Below are positions 8,846 to 16,279 of a stretch of DNA of 64,000 nt, one piece after another. Under the pieces are notes generated by a model. That model ran no database searches. It saw only the letters and a list, made by a program, of their open reading frames with translations, and was not told the origin of the DNA. The first letter of the stretch is position 1. Each line of letters begins with the position of its first letter. The DNA is taken from contig NZ_CP091851.1 of NCBI RefSeq assembly GCF_022059845.1, positions 4,267,501-4,331,500 of the forward strand, written 5' to 3'. The DNA comes from Terrirubrum flagellatum (GTDB lineage: Bacteria; Pseudomonadota; Alphaproteobacteria; Rhizobiales; Beijerinckiaceae). Made by a program: the position numbers and the translations under genes.

Positions 8846-9730
8846 CTACGCCCTTCGCTGCGCCAGCGTCGTCATGATCACGCCGATGACAATCACGCCG
8901 CCGCCAATCCATGTCGTCGCGGCGTAGGTTTCGCCGAGAAACATCACGCCCGAGAGCAGACCCACAGCGGCCGCGACATAGCCGATCTGACTGAGATAGA
9001 CCGGTCCGCCGACGACTTGCAGGCGAAAGAACAGCGCCTGCATCAAAGCCGACGCCGCGACCTGCGTCGCCACGAGCCAGGGCGCCGCGGAGAGCGATGC
9101 AATGGGGAAATCACGCGCGGCGACAAGCGAAACCGCAGCGAGCAGGATCGCAGCGGCCACATTGCTGCCGGCGGCGAGTTCGATCGGCGTCGCATCCTTC
9201 GGCCAGAACGCGCTGCGATAGATATTGCCTGCGGCGAGACTGACGGGAATCAGCAGCGCAAGCGCGATCCAGAGCGGATCGCCGGGACGTCCGACTTCGC
9301 CGCGCGTCGTCGCCACGAGAATCGCGCCCGCAAAACCAACTGCAATGCCGGCGACGCCAAGCGCGGTCGGCCGACGCACGCCTGACAGAAGCGAAAGCAG
9401 TAGCGTCAACACCGGCGAGAGCGTGAACATCAGGCTGACATAGCCGGCGCCTAGGCGCGGGATCGCGGACAGCACCAGGAGATTCGGCAGCGCGTAGGAA
9501 ATCGCGGCCGTGATCGCGTAGTAGACGAGGCTTGCGCGATCGGCTCTTGGACGACGCCCCGACATCAGCAGCGCGCCGAACAGCACGACGCCGCCGCCAC
9601 AGGCGATCACGAACGCCCAGACGAAAGGCGACAAGCCCGCCTGCGCGGCGAGCTTGCCGAACGGAAATGTCAGCCCGACCAGGCCGCCGGTTGCGAGAAG
9701 CAGCAGCGCCGGCGAATCAAACACCGTCAT
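8846..9730 (-). CDS. EamA/DMT-superfamily transporter
   Basis: A 294-residue membrane protein with ten predicted helices in two EamA repeats (drug/metabolite transporter superfamily, RhaT/YdcZ-like exporters). The second repeat contains VVGGPVYLSQIGYVAAAVG, the segment that is duplicated in the degenerate fragment at 6600-6762. Such proteins usually export amino acids or other small metabolites; the substrate is not deducible. It is a single gene, divergent from nothing recognisable within 100 bases. The start at 9730 has no obvious Shine-Dalgarno sequence. Confidence 0.87.
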   Translation of the reverse strand: MTVFDSPALLLLATGGLVGLTFPFGKLAAQAGLSPFVWAFVIACGGGVVLFGALLMSGRRPRADRASLVYYAITAAISYALPNLLVLSAIPRLGAGYVSLMFTLSPVLTLLLSLLSGVRRPTALGVAGIAVGFAGAILVATTRGEVGRPGDPLWIALALLIPVSLAAGNIYRSAFWPKDATPIELAAGSNVAAAILLAAVSLVAARDFPIASLSAAPWLVATQVAASALMQALFFRLQVVGGPVYLSQIGYVAAAVGLLSGVMFLGETYAATTWIGGGVIVIGVIMTTLAQRRA

Positions 9731-9843
9731 GAGATGGAGGCAAGAGTTTCAACCTAACGCACTTTCAAGCGATCGACGCGCGGGGCTCGTCTCGCAGACG
9801 AGCACTCGGATAATCGAGGTGCGACCCGCCAATCTGAAACGCA

Positions 9844-10227
9844 TCAATCTTCGTTACAATCTCCGTCGCCAAGCGTTCCCATCTCAACGCAGACCCCTTG
9901 ATGTCGCGTGAGAGTCCGCTCGCTAATCGGACACATACGGAAGCAACCATAGAGCACTTCGCCCCGTCGAGAGACTTCGCCAATCAGTGACTCTGGAGCC
10001 GCAATCTGTCCGTCAGAGTTCCTCACGATTCGCCAAAACAATGTTTTCGATCCGGGACTTTGAACGTAAGCGTCCCCGGTCTCGGAATTAACTCCGAGCC
10101 GACCCCACCTGACAAAGCATTTCCCTATTAAATCAGTTCGGCCCTTACACACCTGCTCCTGAGCGAACGCTGGCTGACTTAAAAAGACGCCGGAGAGCAG
10201 GAGGAGCGCAAGGCGGAACGACGACAC
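9844..10227 (-). CDS. Small exported Cys-containing hypothetical protein
   Basis: A 127-residue protein with a clear signal peptide (LALLLLSGVFLSQPAFA, cleavage after AFA). The mature part has six cysteines (KCF, GCFRMC, GVCV, DGDCN and one near the start), implying disulfides in the periplasm. No family was recognised. The GTG at 10227 is preceded by GAGG and lies 6 bases after the stop of the aldolase gene, so the two are probably cotranscribed. The gene is noticeably less GC-rich than its neighbours, a possible sign of transfer. Confidence 0.65.
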   Translation of the reverse strand: MSSFRLALLLLSGVFLSQPAFAQEQVCKGRTDLIGKCFVRWGRLGVNSETGDAYVQSPGSKTLFWRIVRNSDGQIAAPESLIGEVSRRGEVLYGCFRMCPISERTLTRHQGVCVEMGTLGDGDCNED

Positions 10228-10233
10228 GGGGCC

Positions 10234-11007
10234 TCAGCCCTTGGCGGCCTTCAGCGCCGCCTCGAAGCCCGCGCGAATAAGCTGCTGGTCGTTCTGGATG
10301 CAGACGATCTGGTAACCGGCGGCGACAAGCTGCTTCGCGCGCTGCGGCGACGCGCCATAGGCGCAGGCCACCTTGCCCGCCTTGCGGATGCGACGCCCGA
10401 GATCGGCCATGCATTCGAACACCTGATCGCTGAGACCGTCGATGACAGCGCCGTTGCTGAGCGCGACCGAAATGTCGGACGGCCCGGTGAGAATGCCGTC
10501 GATGCCCGGCACCGCCATGATGTTGTCGAGCGCGTCCATCGCTTCCTTTGTCTCGCACATGGCGATCGAAAGCGTGAAATCATTCGCGCTCTTCAAATAG
10601 TCGGGCAGCGTCATGCCGGAGAGCTGCAGCGCGCGCGCCGGCCCCCAGCTCCGCTCTCCAAGCGGCGGCAGCTTAGCGTAGGCGGCGAAGGTCTTCGCGT
10701 CTTCAACCGTGTTGATCATCGGCGCGACGACGCCGGCGGCGCCGAAATCGAGCAGGCGCGACACCGATGCGAAATCGCCGACGGGAATGCGGGCGAGGCA
10801 AGGCTTGCCGGCAAGCGTCACCTCGCCAATGCCGGCGAAGCAGGAGGCCGCGTCATGATTGCCATGCTGCTGGTCGAGCAGCACCGCATCGAAGCCGGAC
10901 CGCGCCATCAGGCCCGCCACCAGCGGATCGGTGAGGCCGCACCAGCCGAGCCAGATGGGCTTGCCAGCTTTCAGGAGCGAAGGCAGCGCGGCGATCGGGG
11001 ACGTCAT
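10234..11007 (-). CDS. HpcH/HpaI-family aldolase
   Basis: A 257-residue class II (metal-dependent) pyruvate aldolase of the HpcH/HpaI/CitE superfamily, which cleaves 2-oxo-3-deoxy or 4-hydroxy-2-oxo acids to pyruvate and an aldehyde. Visible landmarks are LLDQQHGNHD (His-containing catalytic loop), ARIPVGD (Arg), GAAGVVAPMINTVEDA, MCETKEAMD (metal-binding Glu) and GPSDISVALS (metal-binding Asp). AAGGA at 6-10 bases upstream supports the ATG at 11007. Family members include rhamnonate, garosamine-type and 4-hydroxyphenylacetate pathway enzymes; no neighbouring pathway gene fixes the substrate. Confidence 0.88.
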   Translation of the reverse strand: MTSPIAALPSLLKAGKPIWLGWCGLTDPLVAGLMARSGFDAVLLDQQHGNHDAASCFAGIGEVTLAGKPCLARIPVGDFASVSRLLDFGAAGVVAPMINTVEDAKTFAAYAKLPPLGERSWGPARALQLSGMTLPDYLKSANDFTLSIAMCETKEAMDALDNIMAVPGIDGILTGPSDISVALSNGAVIDGLSDQVFECMADLGRRIRKAGKVACAYGASPQRAKQLVAAGYQIVCIQNDQQLIRAGFEAALKAAKG

Positions 11008-11114
11008 TTCAAATTCCTTCAGGCGTTTCCGGGGCGGAGAATGGTCGAAACTTCAAAGCCGGGAAAGCTGCCATGCGGCGGGCGGCCATGCGCCGCCGGA
11101 AGGCGCTTGCGCGA

Positions 11115-11723
11115 TCAGCGCCACGCCCACTCGCCGGCGCCGAACACCAGCACCTTGCCCTGCCAGACATCCTGATTGGCGGCGAGTTCGGTCGGCACGC
11201 CGCCGAGCATCGTCATCAGCGCGCGGGCGACGCCGCCATGGGAGACCATCACCGTATCGCGCGTCAGTTCATCGATCGCCGGGCGCACGCGCTCGAGCAG
11301 CATGGCGTAGCTCTCGCCGTCAGGGGGAACGAAACCCCATTTGTCGCGCGAGCGCCGCTTGGCGCCTGCGGGATCGTGACGCACGACCTCCTTCCAGGTC
11401 AGCCCTTCCCATTTGCCGAAGGTGAGCTCCTTCAATCGTTCATCGAGGCGGTAGCCGACGGGGTTGAGGCCCATCGCCTCGCGGGCCAGCTCCATGGTCT
11501 CGCGCGTGCGCAGCATCGGGCTCGCGACGAAGTCGCAATCCTCGATGAGAGGCACGGTCGCCTTCAGCTTCGCGCCGGCTTCGCCCGCCTGCACGCGGCC
11601 GAGATCATTGAGCGGAATATCGCGCTGGCCCTGCAGACGCCCTTCGGCGTTCCAGTCGGTCTCGCCATGACGAATGAAGTAAAGGCGGGGCCGCTCCGCG
11701 CGACGAGGCGGACCGGCGTGCAT
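11115..11723 (-). CDS. Histidine phosphatase family protein (phosphoglycerate mutase-like)
   Basis: A 202-residue cytosolic protein with the phosphohistidine motif RHGETDWN near the N-terminus, FGKWEG in the middle and the second catalytic His in MVSHGGVARAL. It belongs to the cofactor-dependent PGM/PhoE branch 2, whose members dephosphorylate various small phosphates. The ATG at 11723 was taken because it places the RHG motif about 18 residues in, and because it starts 2 bases after the stop of the preceding lipoprotein gene, which suggests cotranscription. A glycolytic mutase role is possible but not indicated by context. Confidence 0.88.
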   Translation of the reverse strand: MHAGPPRRAERPRLYFIRHGETDWNAEGRLQGQRDIPLNDLGRVQAGEAGAKLKATVPLIEDCDFVASPMLRTRETMELAREAMGLNPVGYRLDERLKELTFGKWEGLTWKEVVRHDPAGAKRRSRDKWGFVPPDGESYAMLLERVRPAIDELTRDTVMVSHGGVARALMTMLGGVPTELAANQDVWQGKVLVFGAGEWAWR

Positions 11724-11725
11724 GC

Positions 11726-12133
11726 TCAGCGGACTTGAACCGTGAAGTCTTCGATTGACGGAGAACCTTCCGGCCAAATCACTTCGACGGCGAAACTGTC
11801 CGTCCCGACAAAACCAGGATTGGGCGTGTAATAGACGCCGACGCCTTCGACCTTGCGCGAATTGCATTTGAAGCGCGGATGAGTGGCCGCGAAGGTCGGG
11901 AATTCGCCTTCGCGGCGGAACCCGATCGTTCCTCCGCGCGGCGCCGAGGCGAGCGTCACCGTGGCGTAGCCGAGGCTCGTGCAATCGGGGCCGACGGAGC
12001 GATAATGCTTGGCCCGCACTGCGACATTGCGCGAGGTGAACAGCGCCGTCGTCTCAACTCGCTGCGAGGCGGTCGAAATACACGCGCTGACGCTGAGGGC
12101 GGCGAACGCCGCGAGAGTGAATCGCCATCTCAT
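11726..12133 (-). CDS. Putative lipoprotein with Ig/cadherin-like repeat
   Basis: About 135 residues. The N-terminus has a hydrophobic segment ending in a lipobox (VSAC), so it is probably a lipoprotein. The C-terminal half, with GVYYTPNPGFVGTDSFAVEV, matches the pattern of bacterial Ig-like/cadherin-like domains found in surface proteins. The ATG at 12133 has AGGA 8 bases upstream; the ATG at 12142 is an alternative. The histidine phosphatase gene follows after 2 bases. Function unknown. Confidence 0.72.
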   Translation of the reverse strand: MRWRFTLAAFAALSVSACISTASQRVETTALFTSRNVAVRAKHYRSVGPDCTSLGYATVTLASAPRGGTIGFRREGEFPTFAATHPRFKCNSRKVEGVGVYYTPNPGFVGTDSFAVEVIWPEGSPSIEDFTVQVR

Positions 12134-12212
12134 GAGTTGCATCCTGAGGCGTGCAATCGTTGCGTCGATTCGGAGCGGCGGGCAACTGACGGAACGTCGC
12201 GCCTGATCTTTC

Positions 12213-13031
12213 TTATTCGCTCTTGTCGAGCGACATGTCGGGCGCTTCCGGATTCTTCATGCCGACGACATGATAGCCGGCGTCGACATGCAGAATCTCG
12301 CCGGTCATGCCGCGCGACATGTCGGAGCAGAGATAGGCCGCGGTCTCGCCGACCTCCTCGATCGTCACCGTGCGGCGCAGCGGCGAATTATATTCGTTCC
12401 ATTTCAGGATGTAGCGGAAATCGCCGATGCCGGACGCCGCGAGCGTCTTGATCGGGCCGGCCGAAATCGCATTCACGCGGATATTCTTCGGGCCGAGATC
12501 GGCCGCGAGATAGCGCACGCTCGCCTCGAGCGCAGCCTTGGCGACGCCCATCACGTTGTAATGCGGCATCCATTTCTCGGCGCCGTAATAGGTCAGCGTC
12601 AGCATGGCGCCGCCGTTCGGCATCAGCTTCTCGGCGCGCTGGGCGATCGCCGTGAAGGAATAACAGGAGACCAGCAGGCTGGTGGTGAAATTCCCCTGCG
12701 TCGTGTCGACATAGCGGCCGGTGAGTTCGTTCTTGTCGGCGAAGGCGATGCAGTGGATGACGAAATCGATCGAGCCCCAGACCTTCTGAATTTCCGCGAA
12801 AACTGCATCGATGGTCGCGCCATCGGTGACGTCGCAATGGCCGACGACCTTGGCGCCGATGGAATCCGCCAGCGGCCGGACCCGCTTCTCCAGCGCCTCG
12901 CCCTGATAGGTGAAGGCAAGCTCCGCCCCCTGCTCATGGGCGGCCCTGGCGATGCCCCAGGCGATCGACCTGTTGTTGGCGACGCCCATGACCAGGCCGC
13001 GCTTGCCCTTGAGAATTCCGCCCGTCGTCAT
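12213..13031 (-). CDS. fabI: Enoyl-[acyl-carrier-protein] reductase (NADH)
   Basis: Last step of the fatty acid elongation cycle, reducing trans-2-enoyl-ACP. The 272-residue SDR-fold protein has the FabI-type N-terminal GVANNRSIAWGIA nucleotide-binding loop instead of the standard TGxxxGxG, and the Y-x6-K catalytic pair in YNVMGVAK, which separates FabI from ordinary SDRs. Length matches E. coli FabI (262). The ATG at 13031 was chosen; the open frame upstream adds residues outside the family. It diverges from the ECF sigma factor gene across a 224-base intergenic region (13032-13255). Confidence 0.95.
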   Translation of the reverse strand: MTTGGILKGKRGLVMGVANNRSIAWGIARAAHEQGAELAFTYQGEALEKRVRPLADSIGAKVVGHCDVTDGATIDAVFAEIQKVWGSIDFVIHCIAFADKNELTGRYVDTTQGNFTTSLLVSCYSFTAIAQRAEKLMPNGGAMLTLTYYGAEKWMPHYNVMGVAKAALEASVRYLAADLGPKNIRVNAISAGPIKTLAASGIGDFRYILKWNEYNSPLRRTVTIEEVGETAAYLCSDMSRGMTGEILHVDAGYHVVGMKNPEAPDMSLDKSE

Positions 13032-13255
13032 GTTTTTCCGCGTCTTTCCGTCCAGTTCGGGCGGCCTATAGCGAAAGCAGGCCGGGCGGGAAAGCTGAAA
13101 CGGCGGGGCCACGGTCCCGCCCACCGGTGGAAAAGCTGGGCGCCGCCTGTGCGTTCCGGCCCGCTTCTGTGGGCGAATCAGCCGCTGGACTGGACAGCGG
13201 CGCGCCGGGAGGATTTGGTTAACGGCTGGTTGAGAATGCCCAAGGAGTTCGCGGG

Positions 13256-13759
13256 GTGGCGCGCCGATCCGATATCGAAGCCCTGACCCCGGGCCTGCGA
13301 CGCTATGCGCGCGGGCTGACCGGGGCGTTCGATATCGCCGACGATCTGACCCAGGACGCGATCCTTTCCGGCCTCCGTTCGGGAGGCATGGGCCGGGGGC
13401 CGGCTCTCAAGCGCCGCCTCTATGCGATTCTGACCGATTTCAACCGCATGCGGGTCGCGGCACTCGCCGATTCGGACGCCTATGGCGAGGAATCGCGCGG
13501 AGTCGTCACACCGTTCAGCCGGGGCGTCGCGGGCGAAACGGCGCCTGCTGTCGACCTGAGCCCGCTGGCGCTTCTGACGCTGGCGGAGCGCGAGGCCATT
13601 CTGCTCGTCGCGATCGAGGGCTTCGATTATCCCGACGCCGCCGACATCATCGGCGTGTCGCGGCCCGCCCTGATCGCCCGCCTCGCCCGCGCCCGCGGCG
13701 AGGGCGCGCCGAACGCCGACCGCAATGGCGGCCGCCGGCACCTCCGGGTGGTGTCGTGA
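13256..13759 (+). CDS. ECF-type RNA polymerase sigma factor
   Basis: A 167-residue sigma70-family factor. Region 2 starts with LRRYARGLTGAFDIADDLTQDA, the region 2.2-like 'DADDLxQ' core-binding helix; the C-terminal half (LTLAEREAILLVAIEGFDYPDAADIIGVS) is the region 4 helix-turn-helix. GTG at 13256 follows AAGGAG with an 8-base gap. Its stop overlaps the start of the next gene by 4 bases (GTGA), the standard sigma/anti-sigma coupling. It is not EcfG-like, as there is no phyR or nepR nearby. The signal sensed is unknown. Confidence 0.85.
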   Translation: MARRSDIEALTPGLRRYARGLTGAFDIADDLTQDAILSGLRSGGMGRGPALKRRLYAILTDFNRMRVAALADSDAYGEESRGVVTPFSRGVAGETAPAVDLSPLALLTLAEREAILLVAIEGFDYPDAADIIGVSRPALIARLARARGEGAPNADRNGGRRHLRVVS

Positions 13760-14091
13760 CCAGGCCCGCTATTCTGGACGCCGACCTGCACGCTTACGTC
13801 GATGGGCAACTGGCCGGCCGCGAGCTCGACGACGTCCGTCGCTATCTCGCGGCCGAGCCGGCGGCGGCTGTGCGGATCGGACGCTGGATCGACCAGCGCT
13901 CGGCGCTGAAGGCGCAGCTCGACCGCATCGCCGAGGAGCCGCTGCCGCTCCGCCTCAGGCTGTCGCGCATCGCGACCGCGCCGGACGAACGGCGCAGCGA
14001 ACAGAATCACTTCCTGTTCGCGCTCGGCGCGCTGACCGGCTTCGCTTTCGGACTCGCCATCGCCGGCGCGATGCTGCTGACGCTGAAGTAG
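13756..14091 (+). CDS. Membrane-anchored anti-sigma factor
   Basis: A 111-residue protein. The N-terminal half (DLHAYVDGQLAGRELDDV) matches the anti-sigma domain that clamps an ECF factor; no HxxxCxxC zinc motif is present. One membrane helix near the C-terminus (FALGALTGFAFGLAIAGAMLL) anchors it. Translation is coupled to the sigma gene by a 4-base overlap. The last ~100 bases are partly duplicated, in degenerate form, at 16124-16191, on the far side of the inserted effector gene. Confidence 0.83.
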   Translation: MTRPAILDADLHAYVDGQLAGRELDDVRRYLAAEPAAAVRIGRWIDQRSALKAQLDRIAEEPLPLRLRLSRIATAPDERRSEQNHFLFALGALTGFAFGLAIAGAMLLTLK

Positions 14092-14112
14092 CGGTAAGGC
14101 CGCAGCCCGCAC

Positions 14113-14496
14113 ATGCGGGTCATCCAACTGGACGCCAGCGGCTCGGGCGGCTCGCTGGATTTTACCCCCGCTTCGCTCGTTGCGCTTGGAGCTCCGAGCG
14201 AACATGGGCGCAATCTGAACGCATTGATTGACTCAATGATTTGGATCGACCCAACGATCTGGGGAGGGATCAACAGCGTCCAGCCTCCTTATCTGGCTCA
14301 CGTCCTGAACATGGAAAACGCGGGCAATGAGCTTCAAAAAGAAATCGAAGCCTTTGCGCGCGCGTTTCGCGAAGCCAAAGCTGAGTTTCGGTTGTCGCGA
14401 GGGTATGACGCGCAAACCTACTTCGAAATTGGTTTGGCTTCATCGACAAGGCGCCTACTTCAAATGCTGGCGGCTATGACTCAACAGCGCCACTAG
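14113..14496 (+). CDS. Barstar-like protein (possible immunity protein)
   Basis: A 127-residue acidic-to-neutral cytosolic protein. The segment EHGRNLNALIDSMIW resembles the barstar signature around YYGENLDALWDCL, and AFARAFREAKAEFRL resembles barstar's last helix VFREAKAEG. I therefore propose a barstar fold, the inhibitor of barnase-type RNases, often reused as immunity protein in toxin systems. The ribosome site is weak. Base composition is lower in GC than the flanking sigma and antiporter genes. It lies between the anti-sigma gene and a truncated antiporter copy, tail to tail with the effector gene at 14583-15929. Whether it protects against that protein is not known. Confidence 0.5.
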   Translation: MRVIQLDASGSGGSLDFTPASLVALGAPSEHGRNLNALIDSMIWIDPTIWGGINSVQPPYLAHVLNMENAGNELQKEIEAFARAFREAKAEFRLSRGYDAQTYFEIGLASSTRRLLQMLAAMTQQRH

Positions 14497-14500
14497 ACTT

Positions 14501-14585
14501 ATGGCCCCATTCGAATGGATCATCGCGTTGCTGATTGCCGCCGCGCTGCTCGCGGCGCCGGCGCGGCGCTCTGGCTACGCCCTCA
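14501..14585 (+). pseudogene. Truncated duplicate of the antiporter 5' end
   Basis: From the ATG at 14501, about 85 bases match the first 85 bases of the intact antiporter gene at 16280 (both begin ATGGCC-CATTCGAATGGAT and encode MAxFEWIIALLIAA). There are scattered substitutions and one extra base near 14570 that breaks the frame. The match ends where the stop codon of the minus-strand effector gene begins (14583). The piece is a leftover of the antiporter start, marking the left edge of an inserted segment. Confidence 0.85.
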
Positions 14586-15929
14586 ATAGGGCTTGCCTGC
14601 CACGTAGCCATAGAAATTCGCCAGAAAATCCTCAAGGGAAAGATCCTTGGCCCCGTGGGGAATCGCGTAGTTGTCCTGCCCCCAAGTGAAGACTTTGAGC
14701 CTCACCTTTCCGCCCGATCGGTCGATCCGTGAGCGCAGCGCGACGACGTGGTTGCCCTTCCCTTCCGTGGATTGCTTCTCTTCATACAGCATGTTGGCGT
14801 TGATGCGCAGGATGATGCGGTATCCCTTGTCGAACAGCTCGTTGGCGCTGTCGATCGCGTCCGCGTCCGCGCTGTAGACCCGGTTCGTCTCGTTGCGGAC
14901 GTCGACATAGCCGGAACGCTCGAACCAGTGAGTGATCTCGCGCGAGGTGGAGCCGCCGCTATCCGATATGGATTGATAATCGAAAAACCAATTGGACGAA
15001 TCGCGGATGCTCGCCATCGTCAGCCAGTCTACATGGTCGATCGATTCCGGCGGCATATAATTGCGAAGGTCGCTTCCCGGCTCGATCTCCCATTGGTCGA
15101 TCTTCGCTTTCCCTTTCTCGAAGAGATCGATCGCGTACCGCGCGAACGCCACCGGATTGTCGCTCGCGACATTGTAGAGCAGCGACGCCGGCCCGCACAG
15201 TCCCGCCTGATCCTGATTGAATGTGCCCGGACTGGCGATGCGCATCAGGAGGCCGGTTCCGACGTCCATCCTGTCGAGATAGGGAAAGCTGGTCGCGCCA
15301 TTACGTTCGAGAAAATCACAGGCCATGTCGGCGGCGGTCCGCTGCCTGCTCGTCGCCAGCGAATAGGGGCCTTTGCCGAACGGCGATTTCCTGATCTTGG
15401 CGATCAGCATGTCGAGCATTCTGCGCGACCGCGATTCGATGCTTCTCGATTTCGTGGATACGATGTCGAGGTCGGCGATCTCATCTGCGGTGATGATTCC
15501 GTCGCTCAACGTGGCGCGCACGATATTCACGACCTCGGCATGGCTGAGGCGCAGATCGCCGTCGAGGCCATCGTTCAATCCCTTGATCACGGATTTCGTC
15601 TTCAGGTCGCTCCATTGTCCCGCCGGTTTAGGCGGCGCCGGCGCCGGTTTGGGCGCGGGCAGTCCGAGCTTGGCGATCATCGGGCCGCCGGGTTCGACGA
15701 AGCCCGTCTGGCCGCCCGGAAAATTCTGGCTCTGATAGAGAAGAATCGCCTGATAGAGGGCGTCGCTCGAAATGCCGCCGATGACGCGGCCGCCGATGCT
15801 CCCCGCCGCGCCGCCCTTGTCGGCTGGAATGGCGTTCAGCAGTTTGATGACGGTCTCCTGATCGTCCTTCCAGTTCTGGCACTGCCGTCCCGTGTTAGCG
15901 TGACGGCCGACGCGCGCTCGAATCGGCAT
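14583..15929 (-). CDS. Putative secreted effector: peptidoglycan-binding-like domain plus papain-like cysteine peptidase domain
   Basis: A 448-residue protein in three parts. Residues ~20-90 resemble the peptidoglycan-binding-like fold seen at the front of some exported and type VI-associated proteins (DDQETVIKLLN... DALYQAILLYQ... VEPGGP). Residues ~105-155 contain two EF-hand-like loops (DGLDGDLRLSHAEV; SDGIITADEIADL). The C-terminal ~210 residues carry a papain-like/C39-like signature: Cys245 in QAGLCGPASLLY and His394 in KGNHVVALRS, followed by a strand with FTWGQ where papain has NSWG. The ATG at 15929 is chosen for its GGGAG site 9 bases upstream; the open frame extends upstream without a good start. 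No signal peptide is seen. An effector role is inferred from domains and context. Confidence 0.6.
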   Translation of the reverse strand: MPIRARVGRHANTGRQCQNWKDDQETVIKLLNAIPADKGGAAGSIGGRVIGGISSDALYQAILLYQSQNFPGGQTGFVEPGGPMIAKLGLPAPKPAPAPPKPAGQWSDLKTKSVIKGLNDGLDGDLRLSHAEVVNIVRATLSDGIITADEIADLDIVSTKSRSIESRSRRMLDMLIAKIRKSPFGKGPYSLATSRQRTAADMACDFLERNGATSFPYLDRMDVGTGLLMRIASPGTFNQDQAGLCGPASLLYNVASDNPVAFARYAIDLFEKGKAKIDQWEIEPGSDLRNYMPPESIDHVDWLTMASIRDSSNWFFDYQSISDSGGSTSREITHWFERSGYVDVRNETNRVYSADADAIDSANELFDKGYRIILRINANMLYEEKQSTEGKGNHVVALRSRIDRSGGKVRLKVFTWGQDNYAIPHGAKDLSLEDFLANFYGYVAGKPY

Positions 15930-16123
15930 GGATGCGATCTCCCTCACAAGCTTCGGCGCAAGCGCCATCTGCTCCGCGAGGATAGGGCCGTGGCGATCGT
16001 TTTCTGTGCCCGCGGTGACAGAGGCGCGCCCTGAAGGGCGATTTGTATGACGACAGGCGGGTCGCACGGCGCGGCGCGTGCGCCACGACACGCGCGAGCC
16101 ATGATGGGAGACACCGTCTGATA

Positions 16124-16191
16124 ACGAGCGGCGCGGCGATCAGAACCGATTGCTGCTCGCGCTCGGCGCGATGTTGCTGACGCTCAAGCAG
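16124..16191 (+). pseudogene. Truncated duplicate of the anti-sigma 3' end
   Basis: Bases 16124-16191 align with 13985-14091 of the intact anti-sigma gene, encoding (ERRxxQNxxLxALGAMLLTLK), but with a clean 39-base in-frame deletion between two GGCGCG direct repeats and a TAG-to-CAG change at the former stop. It lies just upstream of the intact antiporter and marks the right edge of the inserted segment. The rest of the 350-base interval 15930-16279 holds the effector promoter side and no other recognisable gene. Confidence 0.82.
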
Positions 16192-16279
16192 GCGGCTATT
16201 CCAGCCAAGCTGCGGGATCGCGCAGTTTTCCTCCCATGTGGACCGTCGTTGAAACGGCCCCCATCGTTTTCAAGAAGCT

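Noticed and set aside
12270-13286. Plus-strand frame opposite fabI.
   Set aside because: fabI is fully supported; the opposite frame has no motif and no ribosome site.
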